NCBI GenBank assembly: GCA_046498365.1
Contig: JAWOAV010000006.1
Location: 1 to 11,621 of the forward strand
From: B1SED10-16 sp046498365
GTDB taxonomy: Bacteria > Desulfobacterota > Desulfobacteria > Desulfobacterales > Desulfosalsimonadaceae
Direction: 5' to 3'
DNA length: 11,621 nt
The notes under the pieces are model-generated. The model saw only the letters and a program-made list of their open reading frames with translations. It was not told the origin of the DNA and did not search any database. This document shows, in pieces, positions 1 through 6,711 of the stretch; within the stretch, counting starts at the first letter, position 1; every line of letters starts with the position of its first letter. Position numbers and translations under genes: made by a program.

Positions 1-28
1 ATAACCAATATATCCAGCACTACCTGGT

Positions 29-1249
29 TTAGGTAAAGCATTTGTCGAGATGAATGATTTTTTTGGCATTATTGATATTCGCTGCAGCACAGCTTCCCAG
101 CAGAAACACCTCTTCCCCGGCGGCATCGATGGGAGCATCGTATTTGCCGATCACAAAACTGACCGGCCGGGCGGCGGCATATGCCGCGGGGCCGGCGAAT
201 TTCTCAAGCCCGCCCAGAAACATTTTGATTCCCATGACGCATCCGGTGAGGCATTTCTCACCGGTGGCCGCATTATAGGGCCCCCAGTAGAATTTCATGG
301 GAGATTTGAGCCGGGTCAGTTCCCTGTTTACGTCCTGCCAGCGGTAGAACTCCTCATCATACGGCTGGAGCCGCTTGGCCTGTTCATCAAGGTCGTCGAT
401 ACTTTTCAGATCGCCGTCAATGGTGATCTCTTCAAGAGTGGCTGGCGTATACCCCCGGTCCACCGCCGCCTTCAGATAGGAAACGTCTTCCAGTTTCAGT
501 CCCAGCAGCCGGGCCCCCACCAGGTCCACCGCCAGGGGGTTTTTTCCCATGATCACCAGTCCCAGCTTGCGGGTGGAAGGAAACGCCTCATTGCCCATGC
601 CCACGTCAATGGCGTCCATTACCACCAGGTCCGGATAGCCTGCGGCCAGCAGGTCTACGATTTTTTCGTTTAGCAGGAAATCATGCCGGATGGAGCGCTC
701 ATCATCCGAGCAGATGCCGATGTTGAGCTTCACCGCGCCGGTCATGGCCGATACGCAGTGGCATTTGAGCTTGGGCAGATAGACCTTTTTGTCGGCTTTG
801 GCCATTTTTTTCGGTATGCGAAGCACATCATGGACTTTTCCACCCACAAACACCGGTTCCCGTTTTTCCTCTTCCATGCAGAAGATCTTGACCGGGCTTC
901 CGGCTTTTTTCCGGACGGCCTTGACCTCTTCGTAATATCCGGCATGCTTGTAGCACAGTCGGGTGGGTACGCCCACGGCGGTTTTCTCCCCCATGTCGAT
1001 CCGCTTGACGCCCGGTTCCCGTGACAGGGCGGTCAGCGCCGCCCCCACCAGGGGTGGGGCCGTATACGCGGCATGTCCCATCCGCTCGGTATCAAACGCG
1101 AACACCACATTGGGCTTCACAAAAACCTTTCCTTCAGCGGAAAATTCCAGCCGGCGGATGCCTTCGGTGACGATATGTTCGATCTGGTTGCGGTCATATT
1201 CTTCGCAGCGTTTGATGAAAACCGTATTTTTGTGCTTATCGGGTTCCAT
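29..1249 (-). CDS. DUF362 domain-containing protein
   Basis: This is a protein of about 406 residues of the DUF362 family, whose biochemical role is not settled; some members carry iron-sulfur clusters. Seen here: a VFVKPNV motif near residues 42-48, a PKLKCHCVSAMTGAVKLNIG block around 159-178, and a VVMDAIDVGMG...GKNPLAVDLVGARLLGL stretch around 209-251, the three conserved blocks I associate with the family. There is no CxxCxxCxxxCP ferredoxin motif. Scattered cysteines near the C-terminus (about 333, 337, 387, 404) could still bind metal. No signal peptide or membrane segment is seen. A GTG at 1255 would add two residues, but AGGAAG sits about 8 nt before the ATG at 1249 and only 2 nt from the GTG, so I prefer the ATG. 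It begins 26 nt after the superoxide dismutase stop and is probably co-transcribed with it. Family confidence is high; function is unknown. Confidence 0.9.
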   Translation of the reverse strand: MEPDKHKNTVFIKRCEEYDRNQIEHIVTEGIRRLEFSAEGKVFVKPNVVFAFDTERMGHAAYTAPPLVGAALTALSREPGVKRIDMGEKTAVGVPTRLCYKHAGYYEEVKAVRKKAGSPVKIFCMEEEKREPVFVGGKVHDVLRIPKKMAKADKKVYLPKLKCHCVSAMTGAVKLNIGICSDDERSIRHDFLLNEKIVDLLAAGYPDLVVMDAIDVGMGNEAFPSTRKLGLVIMGKNPLAVDLVGARLLGLKLEDVSYLKAAVDRGYTPATLEEITIDGDLKSIDDLDEQAKRLQPYDEEFYRWQDVNRELTRLKSPMKFYWGPYNAATGEKCLTGCVMGIKMFLGGLEKFAGPAAYAAARPVSFVIGKYDAPIDAAGEEVFLLGSCAAANINNAKKIIHLDKCFT

Positions 1250-1275
1250 TCCCACTTCTTCCTTTCTCTCGTCTG

Positions 1276-1989
1276 CTATCCCAGGTTGGCCGCGGCAAAC
1301 TCCCAGTTAACCAGTCTGTCGAGAACCGCCCTCACGTAGTCACCGCGTCGATTCTGATAGTCCAAATAGTACGCATGTTCCCATACGTCGATCGTCAAAA
1401 GCGGGTTCAGACCCTCAGTCAGCGGGGTATCTGCATTGGCGGTCTTCATGACGCGGAGGCGGCCCTTGTCTTCAATCAACCATGCCCAGCCGCTGCCGAA
1501 CTGAGCGGTGGCCGCGTCTGCCAGCGCATCTTTGCAGGCGCCTACCGAACCGAACGATTGTTCCATCTTCGTCTTTAGCTCGGCCGGCGGTTCACCGCCG
1601 CCCTTTGGGGACAAGCTCTTCCAGTAGAACGTGTGGTTCCAAACCTGCGCGGCGTTGTTGAAAATATCCGCCTTGTCAGACCGAGCTGCCGTGGCCAGAA
1701 CGATCTCCTCAAGCGATTGATTCGCCAAAGTCGTGCCAGCCACAAGCTTGCTGAGATTGGCAACATAGCCAGCGTGGTGCTTACCGTAGTGATAGCCGAT
1801 TGTCCGCGCCGAAATAACCGGGGCCAGCGCATCCTCATCGTAAGGCAGTGAGGGTAGATTTAGTGATGAGCGCGTGGCCGGTTTTTTTGCGGCCTTCGAT
1901 GAGGAAGCGTTTGCAGTGGCCGGCAAAAAGCATGCAAGGCCCAGGGCCACCGATTGTGCAATGAAATCGCGTCGATTGAGAGTTACCAT
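1276..1989 (-). CDS. sodB: Tat-exported iron-type superoxide dismutase
   Basis: Superoxide dismutase of the Fe/Mn family (superoxide to oxygen plus hydrogen peroxide), predicted to be exported. The 237-residue protein starts with a twin-arginine signal, NRRDFIAQ at 5-12, then a hydrophobic stretch and a likely cleavage after ANA (26-28). The catalytic domain starts near LPSLPYDEDALAP (45-57). Metal ligands by alignment to E. coli SodB are H67 (YHYGKHH), H119 (WNHTFYW), D201 and H205 (DVWEH). Q115 in NNAAQVWNH is the glutamine typical of iron forms; manganese enzymes have glycine there. The C-terminus VNWEFAAANLG is standard, so the gene looks intact. The reading frame is open back to 2016, but the ATG at 1989 has a perfect GGAGG (1996-2000) 6 nt upstream and puts the RR motif at the N-terminus. 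It heads a probable two-gene unit with the DUF362 gene. Most SodB proteins are cytoplasmic, so the Tat signal points to a periplasmic version. Confidence 0.95.
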   Translation of the reverse strand: MVTLNRRDFIAQSVALGLACFLPATANASSSKAAKKPATRSSLNLPSLPYDEDALAPVISARTIGYHYGKHHAGYVANLSKLVAGTTLANQSLEEIVLATAARSDKADIFNNAAQVWNHTFYWKSLSPKGGGEPPAELKTKMEQSFGSVGACKDALADAATAQFGSGWAWLIEDKGRLRVMKTANADTPLTEGLNPLLTIDVWEHAYYLDYQNRRGDYVRAVLDRLVNWEFAAANLG

Positions 1990-2057
1990 TGTTATCCTCC
2001 ATTTTTCTGTTTGCATTCATGCGGCCGGTTTCGACCGGTCATGGCTGTCTCGTTCCT

Positions 2058-2117
2058 ACAGAACGCCGCCAATCAACCGCGCGGCTTTTTGCGTCGGCTG
2101 AATTAGCCTTGTTAGGC
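2058..2117 (-). other. attC-like integron recombination site (degenerate)
   Basis: Read on the minus strand, this 60-nt stretch starts with GCCTAAC, which fits the R'' consensus RYYYAAC. It continues AAGGCTAATTCAGCCGACG, then a CAAAAAGC loop, then a partly complementary CGCGCGGTTGATTGGCGGC, and ends GTTCTGT in the place of the R' box GTTRRRY. The layout, the CAGCCGACG block and the total length match short attC sites of gene cassettes. The right-hand box keeps GTT but departs from the rest of the consensus, and the stem is imperfect, so it may be dead. It begins 33 nt after the higA stop on the same strand, where a cassette's attC should be. No integrase gene and no second clear attC are visible in the window. 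Confidence 0.45.
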
Positions 2118-2150
2118 CGCATGCTCTGACCATGGTTTGATGTTTTTCAG

Positions 2151-2417
2151 CTAGGGGCCATTGTTACGTTCCGCGACCTCAGTATCATAAGCAGCTTGTG
2201 CCCGGAGCCAACAACCATTCGACAGTCCAAAAAATCGGCACAATCGCAAATCCGTATCTGCTGTAACCGCTCGTTTTCCTATAATAATTTCACTGACACG
2301 CTGTGCGGGCAACCCAATTTCCTTAGCCAAGCGATACTGGCTCAGCCCCATGGGTCTAAGGAATTCTTCTAACAGGATTTCACCCGGTGTTATAGGATCA
2401 AGTTTTTTATGATGCAT
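2151..2417 (-). CDS. higA: HigA-family antitoxin (XRE/HTH)
   Basis: An 88-residue HigA-type antitoxin, a DNA-binding protein that normally neutralises the HigB mRNA interferase and represses its own operon. Seen: ITPGEILLEEFLRPMGLSQ at about 9-27, where PGEILxEEFL is the family signature; then a helix-turn-helix YRLAKEIGLPAQRVSEIIIGKRAVTADT (28-55); then LRLCRFFGLSNGCWLRAQAAYD, matching the usual 'LARYFGTSxxFWLNLQxxYD' tail. The length is close to normal. The start is the only ATG before the conserved block, but AAGGAG lies just 1 nt before it, too close for a standard ribosome-binding site, so translation may depend on coupling to the upstream remnant. The gene starts 5 nt after the stop of a broken higB, so it appears to be an orphan antitoxin. 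It is followed by the attC-like site. Confidence 0.88.
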   Translation of the reverse strand: MHHKKLDPITPGEILLEEFLRPMGLSQYRLAKEIGLPAQRVSEIIIGKRAVTADTDLRLCRFFGLSNGCWLRAQAAYDTEVAERNNGP

Positions 2418-2422
2418 ACTCC

Positions 2423-2551
2423 TTAATGATAATCAGCGATTTTGAGTTGTCTGCGTTTTCGCCGGGCAACCTTGGCAATATTGACAATTTTTTTTACCCC
2501 ATGGCCCTTCGAGAGCGTCTCAGTGTATTCACATTTAAATGATCTGATATG
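2423..2551 (-). pseudogene. higB: higB toxin remnant with internal deletion
   Basis: Translating the minus strand directly upstream of higA, in the frame that ends at TAA (2423-2425), gives IRSFKCEYTETLSKG, then HGVKKIVNIAKVARRK, then RRQLKIADYH and stop. The first part matches the usual N-terminus of HigB toxins (roughly M-I-K-S-F-x-C-x-x-T-E...F-V-N-I-x-x-V-A-x-R-K-L-x-x-L). The last residues match the usual '(V/A)DYH' C-terminus. The roughly 45-50 residues that normally lie between, including the 'RINDQ(W/Y)R(I/V)CF' catalytic core, are missing without a frameshift. The codon where the initiator methionine should be reads CAT, and the first ATG downstream is followed at once by TGA. The toxin should therefore be inactive and probably unmade. 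The identification rests on recalled family motifs; the missing core is seen directly. Confidence 0.7.
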
Positions 2552-2556
2552 TTTAT

Positions 2557-2585
2557 ATAATAACGTAGTTCGTGAATAACGACAA
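2557..2585 (-). promoter_or_regulatory. Putative sigma-70 promoter of the higBA remnant
   Basis: On the minus strand, TTGTCG (2580-2585) and TATTAT (2557-2562) are separated by exactly 17 nt, a good sigma-70 arrangement. Transcription would start near 2550, at the beginning of the higB remnant, so the surviving higA could still be expressed from its own promoter. Confidence 0.45.
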
Positions 2586-2630
2586 ACGTGATTATCTCGA
2601 CCGAACGGCTGAGCTGTACGCGTTCGTCAT

Positions 2631-3038
2631 TTATTTCTCTGCATACAGGCCATCGAGCATGTTCATGTATTTTTCTTCCACGATTTTTCTCCGGACCTTC
2701 ATGGTGAACGTCAGCTCTCCGGTTTCAATCGAAAGGGGGCTGGAAAGAATTACAAATTTCTTGATGGTCTCAAAATTGGCCAGATGCGCGTTTGCCTCGT
2801 CAACCGCTTTTTGAACTTCCCTGTTTACCGTTTCAAGCGCCGCGACCTGTTCATAACCGAGCCCCTGGTACCCGTAGGATTCCGCCCATGCCAGCGCATT
2901 TTCCGGAGACAGTGAAATCAGGGCGGTGAGGTATTTGCGACGGTCGCCATGGACCATGGCACATTCAATCAGGGGGTGGTTCATGATCATGTTTTCGATA
3001 TTGGACGGGATTATGTTTTTTCCGCCGGAAGTGATGCG
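2631..3038 (-). pseudogene. Long-chain acyl-CoA synthetase, C-terminal remnant
   Basis: Only the last 135 or so residues of an AMP-forming long-chain fatty acid-CoA ligase remain; a full enzyme has about 600. The open frame starts RITSGGKNIIPSNIENMIM, which carries the conserved GGKNI(x)PSNIE motif just after the A8 hinge of the adenylating superfamily. It continues HPLIECAMVHGDRRKYLTAL and ends LTFTMKVRRKIVEEKYMNML...YAEK, where the K of 'TxTxKxRR' corresponds to the C-terminal catalytic lysine region. The N-terminal AMP-binding domain with the P-loop and hinge is absent. The frame is closed by a TAA at 3042-3044, just 3 nt before the recognisable part. No start with a good ribosome-binding site lies ahead of the fragment; an in-frame ATG at 2990 lies inside the domain. 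I call it a fragment left by deletion or rearrangement, not a functional protein. Confidence 0.8.
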
Positions 3039-3094
3039 GTATTACCGGCATCCTTCGCACGCCGTTTCTTAAACCCATCGATCAGGTGTTTCAT
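3011..3094 (-). CDS. Small ORF (27 aa) at the deletion junction, uncertain
   Basis: A 27-codon ORF starts at an ATG with AAAGGGG about 6 nt upstream. Its first residues are MKHLIDGFKKRRAKD, and it ends in a different frame inside the acyl-CoA synthetase remnant. The start signal is better than expected by chance, which suggests it is the beginning of a real gene whose body was lost at the junction near 3040-3060. The opening MKHLIDGFKK faintly recalls the N-terminus of some beta-carbonic anhydrases; this is a memory match over about ten residues and proves nothing. It could also be noise. Confidence 0.2.
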   Translation of the reverse strand: MKHLIDGFKKRRAKDAGNTASLPAEKT

Positions 3095-3184
3095 TGATGC
3101 CCCTTTACAACATCATTGCATGGTTGATTACAGCAAAATCGCAAAAAACGAATTGTTTTGCCGCACTCGTGCAAGCCCCCTCCC

Positions 3185-4009
3185 CTATCCGACCAGTTTC
3201 CTGCTGAGTCGCCGCAGCCGGTTTCGTGCCTGCCGGTCGTATGCCTGTACGTCGGCCGTGGCCGGTGTTTTTCCCTCGAAGTATTCGCCGCTCGCGTCTG
3301 CGGTCTCCTCTGAGACAGCGAGCCGGAGCACCGCTTCCGCGCCTTTTCCGACGCTGTCTATGGTGGTGTTGAAAAAATCCGTTTCCAGCACCATAGTGGT
3401 GGGCATTAGCGTCGCCGGGTGAAGGCAGTTGGCCGCAATACCCGTCCCGGCGAGATCTTCGGCCAGGTCGAAGGTGAACATGACCATGGCGAGCTTGCTC
3501 TGGCTGTAGGCCCGCCGGCCGTCGTACCCTTTTTCGAGCATGACATCATCGAAATCAATCGCTTGCTGCGCACCGGATGCCACGTTGACAATGCGCGCAC
3601 GACCGGCGTTTTGGAGCAGTCCCATCAACTCATGGGTCAAAAGAAAATGAGAAAGGTAATTGACGGCAAAGCGCAGCTCATAGCCGTCCCGGCTCAACTC
3701 CCGCGCCCCGTCCCGTCGGCCCGGACCAATGCCGGCATTGTTGATCAAAACGTCGATATGGTCTTGGTCGGACCGGATGTCACCGGCCATCCGGCGAACA
3801 TCCTCCAGCGACGAAAGATCGGCATTGTAATACGCAAGCTTCGGATTGCCCGTGGCTTCCGTGATTTCCTCAATGACACGGCCTGCCTTTTCCGGATTCC
3901 GGCCGTGCAGCAAAACCCCTGACCCGAGGGCGGCAAGTTCCATGGCCAGCTTTTTCCCCAGCCCATCGGTGGCGCCTGTAATCAAAACCACCCTGTCTGC
4001 AGGTTTCAT
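3185..4009 (-). CDS. Short-chain dehydrogenase/reductase (SDR), NADP-type
   Basis: A 274-residue classical SDR of the retinol-dehydrogenase/WW-domain-oxidoreductase type, catalysing NAD(P)-dependent oxidation or reduction of a carbonyl or hydroxyl group. The substrate cannot be told. Seen: the Rossmann glycine motif TGATDGLG (11-18); HGRN at the end of beta-2 (35-38), whose arginine favours NADP(H); NADLSS (62-67); NNAG (90-93); the catalytic tetrad residues N117 (VNYLSHF), S145 (VNVASG), Y168 and K172 (YSQSK). The C-terminus is basic (RNRLRRLSRK) and complete. A TTG at 4024 would extend it by five residues, but the ATG at 4009 has GAGGA 8 nt upstream and is preferred. It stands alone: its neighbours are an acyl-CoA synthetase fragment 91 nt downstream and rsgA about 105 nt upstream. 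A link to lipid metabolism is possible but rests only on the broken neighbour. Confidence 0.9.
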   Translation of the reverse strand: MKPADRVVLITGATDGLGKKLAMELAALGSGVLLHGRNPEKAGRVIEEITEATGNPKLAYYNADLSSLEDVRRMAGDIRSDQDHIDVLINNAGIGPGRRDGARELSRDGYELRFAVNYLSHFLLTHELMGLLQNAGRARIVNVASGAQQAIDFDDVMLEKGYDGRRAYSQSKLAMVMFTFDLAEDLAGTGIAANCLHPATLMPTTMVLETDFFNTTIDSVGKGAEAVLRLAVSEETADASGEYFEGKTPATADVQAYDRQARNRLRRLSRKLVG

Positions 4010-4113
4010 GGCGCTTTTCCTCAATGCGGCTTTTCTCGTTTATCATTGGCGGCGAACGTCCCGGACCAGGCACACCCAAAAGGGGCCGCATGGTTGCTTT
4101 GCCAGGACAGGTG

Positions 4114-5196
4114 CTATCGCTTAATTTTTTTGTTTTTTATCAATGTTTTACATAATTTCCCAAACTGCCTGTCTTTTTGCCTTTTCTCTGAATAGGACAT
4201 TTCGTTATAAATTGATTCTTTTTTCATTTTTATATAATTTTGATATCTTTTTTCCGGTATCTGCCCATTTTCCACTGCCTTTAAAACGGCACACCCTTTT
4301 TCATTCATATGGGTACAATCATTAAATCGGCATTGTCCTGTAAGCGCCACAATGTCTGTAAATGTCTCATCAATTCCTGCTTCTACGGCAAAATTGCCGA
4401 GCTCTCTCATTCCTGGCGTATCGATAATCATTGCTTCGCATTCGAGCTTTATCAACTGCCGATGCGTTGTGGCATGCCTGCCTTTACTATCCTTTTTCCT
4501 GACAGTCTTTGTTGCAAATATCGCTTCTCCAATCAGGTTGTTTAACAAAGTTGTTTTCCCGACACCTGAAGAGCCCAACAAACAATATGTTTTCCGGGGA
4601 ACCAGGAGATCTGTAACGTTTTTCAAACCCAACGCATTTTTATTGCTAAAGGACTGCACATGCAAAAAAGGCATTGTTTGATGGATTTCCGCTACCCGGT
4701 TTTCGATATCTTTCACGCTGAGCAGATCACTTTTACTCAGCAACAAAATCGGCTCGCTGCTGCTGTCCTGAACCATCACCAAATATCGCTCAAGCCTCCT
4801 GATGTTAAAATTGGTGTCCAACGACTGGACAATGAATGCTGCATCGATATTGGCAGCAATCAATTGAAAATCAATTCTTTTTCCCGGCGTTTTCCTTTTA
4901 AGGAGGGATTTTCTGGGCAGCACATCATGGATGATTGAAAAGGTGCCTTTGTCATAGAAAGTCGCTAAAACCCAATCCCCCACAGCGGGCAAATCAATCG
5001 GAGAAGCGGCACTGAAAAGCATTTTTCCGATCAGTTCGGCAAAAACATCATTCTCGCCATTATTGATAATATAACTGTCTTTGTGAACAGCAACCACTCT
5101 TGCGATATCAAAGGTCTCCAACGCCACAGGACCAATATGATCCTGGAACCATTTTCCAAAACCAAGCGCTTCTATGCCATTTGAAATCTTATTCAT
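4114..5196 (-). CDS. rsgA: Ribosome small subunit-dependent GTPase A
   Basis: RsgA (YjeQ) is a cytoplasmic GTPase that checks late maturation of the 30S ribosomal subunit. The 360-residue protein has the expected order: an OB-fold region at about 30-95 (VALETFDIARVVAVHKDSYI...VGDWVLATF), then a circularly permuted GTPase domain with G4 SKSD (154-157) before G1 GSSGVGKT (208-215), the switch region RHATTHRQ (about 240-247) and G3 DTPG (259-262). The C-terminal zinc site is C289, C294, H296, C302. The length is typical and all motifs are intact. The frame is open to a TTG at 5205; the ATG at 5196 is preferred because GAGG lies 4 nt upstream and it begins just after the stop of the flavoprotein gene (5 nt gap). 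Codon use is more AT-rich than in the flanking SDR and DUF362 genes (many AAA, ATT and TTT codons), which hints at a separate origin. The lysine-rich tail is unremarkable. Confidence 0.97.
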   Translation of the reverse strand: MNKISNGIEALGFGKWFQDHIGPVALETFDIARVVAVHKDSYIINNGENDVFAELIGKMLFSAASPIDLPAVGDWVLATFYDKGTFSIIHDVLPRKSLLKRKTPGKRIDFQLIAANIDAAFIVQSLDTNFNIRRLERYLVMVQDSSSEPILLLSKSDLLSVKDIENRVAEIHQTMPFLHVQSFSNKNALGLKNVTDLLVPRKTYCLLGSSGVGKTTLLNNLIGEAIFATKTVRKKDSKGRHATTHRQLIKLECEAMIIDTPGMRELGNFAVEAGIDETFTDIVALTGQCRFNDCTHMNEKGCAVLKAVENGQIPEKRYQNYIKMKKESIYNEMSYSEKRQKDRQFGKLCKTLIKNKKIKR

Positions 5197-5201
5197 TTTC
5201 C

Positions 5202-5651
5202 TCAAATAGCTGCTGGTTCTGTATTCACCCCGCCTTCACGCAGGCGAAAACAGAGTACACATACCCGTCTGGATTTATCGCCCCTCATGAACCTCAAAAC
5301 CTGTTTCGCGGAGTTGAGCCGCAAGATCAATCCTTCCCTTTTGTCTTTTTCGAAAAGCTCTTCCACGATGCCCGCGGCAACAACGCTTTCGTACTTCATG
5401 CCGAACTTCTCAGGCAACATCTCTGTTCTGCCGACTACGCAAAACGAAACCTTTCTATTGGAGGAAAGCAGACTGATTTTCTTGTCTTCCGGAGCGCAGT
5501 GGAAATAAATGCAGTCCCTGACAAATAAGAAATTCATGGGGATGCAGTTGGGCACATTATCCGAAGAGGCCATGGACAATACGCCGTCTTCAGCTGTTTC
5601 GAGTAAGCGTCTTGCATACTCTACGCTTATTGCTCTATCGTTGCGTCTCAT
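5202..5651 (-). CDS. NimA-like pyridoxamine 5'-phosphate oxidase family protein
   Basis: A 149-residue split-barrel flavin-binding protein of the NimA/Pyridox_oxidase type. Relatives bind FMN or another cofactor, and some reduce 5-nitroimidazoles. Seen: the family opening MRRNDRAIS, then EDGVLSMASSDNVPNCIPMN (residues 21-40), where NimA proteins read 'GVLST...PYxxPxNY', then CIYFHCAPEDKKISLL (about 47-62), the FMN-contact 'IYFHxAxxGKK' block, then KVSFCVVGRTEMLPEKFGMKYESVV. The last third (after about residue 105) does not show the usual helix and 'IxIExxTGK' strand; it ends REGGVNTEPAAI, so the C-terminus is diverged or replaced. The ATG at 5651 has only a weak GAGAAG 5 nt upstream. It ends 5 nt before the rsgA start, so the two are likely co-transcribed. 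Drug resistance should not be assumed, since most family members have no proven role. Confidence 0.8.
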   Translation of the reverse strand: MRRNDRAISVEYARRLLETAEDGVLSMASSDNVPNCIPMNFLFVRDCIYFHCAPEDKKISLLSSNRKVSFCVVGRTEMLPEKFGMKYESVVAAGIVEELFEKDKREGLILRLNSAKQVLRFMRGDKSRRVCVLCFRLREGGVNTEPAAI

Positions 5652-5776
5652 TGGCTTCTCATCTAAGGATCAAGCGCAGTCGCAAGGCATTCCGACAGCT
5701 TTTGAAAGAAAGACCCCGGATGGGATGTCGCGAACAGTCGTCGTAATCGCTGCGATAGTGCCCTCTCCGAGACACT

Positions 5777-6700
5777 CTAAAGCAATTCCGTCGTAAGAGG
5801 CTCATTTTGAGCCCTCGAATAGACGCTCAGCGCAGTAGCTGTCACCAAAATCAGCGCCATGCCGAAGATCTGCAGTGAGGCCAGGCTTTCATTTAAAACC
5901 ACGACCCCAAATAGAGAAGCTGTGACCGGCTCGATCATCGCTACGATTGATGCCACAGCCGGTGCGGTATAGTTCAGCCCGACGACATAGAAAATGAACG
6001 ACAATCCGGCGCCAAGCACCCCCAACACCATAAATAGGGGCCAACTCGGCGTGCTCAGTACTGCTATGGTCTGATCGCCGTCGCCCAGCCAGAACAGTAT
6101 GATACCAAGTACCGCGAACGCTATCACGAGAATCGCCTGCGGGCTGCCGTACGGTGCCGCATATTTGAAGCCGAAAATGAATACCGCATAGGACAGGCCG
6201 GAAAGGAGCCCGGCAGCAACGGCGATCGGTGTTACGTCACCTGCGCCAATCTCGTAGATACCTGTAAGCAGTACGATGCCAACCATTACCAGTACGATCG
6301 CGGCCCACTTAAATAGAGTGGGCCTTTCGAGCTTGAGAGTGAAGGATACGAGATATACGAATACCGGTGCGCAGTACATCAGGGTCGCTGCAACCGCGAC
6401 ACTGCCCTCAGCGATACTTACGAAATAAAAGGCGAAGTTGCCGGCTACGCCCACACCGGCAATCGCCGACCAGAACCATAATCGGCTACTTGCCAATCCG
6501 CTGCCGCGCGGACGCAACAATAGCCAAGCAAGAACGAACAAAAACCCGACCGTGCCCCGGTAAAACGAAACCACAACCGGGTCCCACCCCTCACTTGTGA
6601 GAATTCCGCCGATCCCGCCTGATAGTCCCCAGCACAGTGCCGCAAGTGCCACGAAGGCCGTACTCAGACTCGCCATTTTCTCTGATACAATTAACTTCAT
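5777..6700 (-). CDS. EamA/DMT-superfamily membrane transporter
   Basis: An inner-membrane protein of about 307 residues with ten predicted hydrophobic helices in two five-helix halves, as in the drug/metabolite (EamA, RhaT-like) transporters that export amino acids, metabolites or drugs. Seen: the first helix FVALAALCWGLSGGIGG, VVVSFYRGTVGFLFVLAWLL (helix 2, with the conserved 'xxRG' turn), VAVAATLMYCAPVFVYLVSF, and in the second half YAAPYGSPQAILVIA, FIFYVVGLNYTAPAVASIVA and IEPVTASLFGVVVLNESL. The 'EPVxAxxxGxxxLxE' stretch is the EamA signature. The C-terminus is short and cytoplasmic. The start is uncertain: the ATG at 6700 has no clear ribosome-binding site, while an in-frame ATG at 6676 has a weak AGAG close by and gives the short N-terminus usual for the family. 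It lies 11 nt after mazF and may be read from the mazEF promoter. The substrate cannot be predicted. Confidence 0.92.
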   Translation of the reverse strand: MKLIVSEKMASLSTAFVALAALCWGLSGGIGGILTSEGWDPVVVSFYRGTVGFLFVLAWLLLRPRGSGLASSRLWFWSAIAGVGVAGNFAFYFVSIAEGSVAVAATLMYCAPVFVYLVSFTLKLERPTLFKWAAIVLVMVGIVLLTGIYEIGAGDVTPIAVAAGLLSGLSYAVFIFGFKYAAPYGSPQAILVIAFAVLGIILFWLGDGDQTIAVLSTPSWPLFMVLGVLGAGLSFIFYVVGLNYTAPAVASIVAMIEPVTASLFGVVVLNESLASLQIFGMALILVTATALSVYSRAQNEPLTTELL

Positions 6701-6711
6701 CGTGGGTTTGG

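Noticed and set aside
1..28. Possible terminator after the DUF362 gene
   Set aside because: Only a weak CCAGG/CTGG pairing without a T-run is visible before the window edge.
50..673. Long plus-strand open frame opposite the DUF362 gene
   Set aside because: It mirrors the codon structure of the minus-strand gene, has no recognisable domain, and lacks a good ribosome-binding site.
2025..2038. Small hairpin CCGGT-TTCG-ACCGG upstream of sodB
   Set aside because: The stem is only 5 bp with no T-run or known regulatory motif; likely incidental in GC-rich DNA.
2552..2630. Possible second attC between the higB remnant and the acyl-CoA synthetase fragment
   Set aside because: GTT and AAC triplets are present on the minus strand, but no pair fits RYYYAAC/GTTRRRY with complementary arms between them.
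3419..3922. Plus-strand open frame of 167 codons opposite the SDR gene
   Set aside because: The minus strand encodes a complete SDR with all catalytic residues; the plus frame shows no family features.
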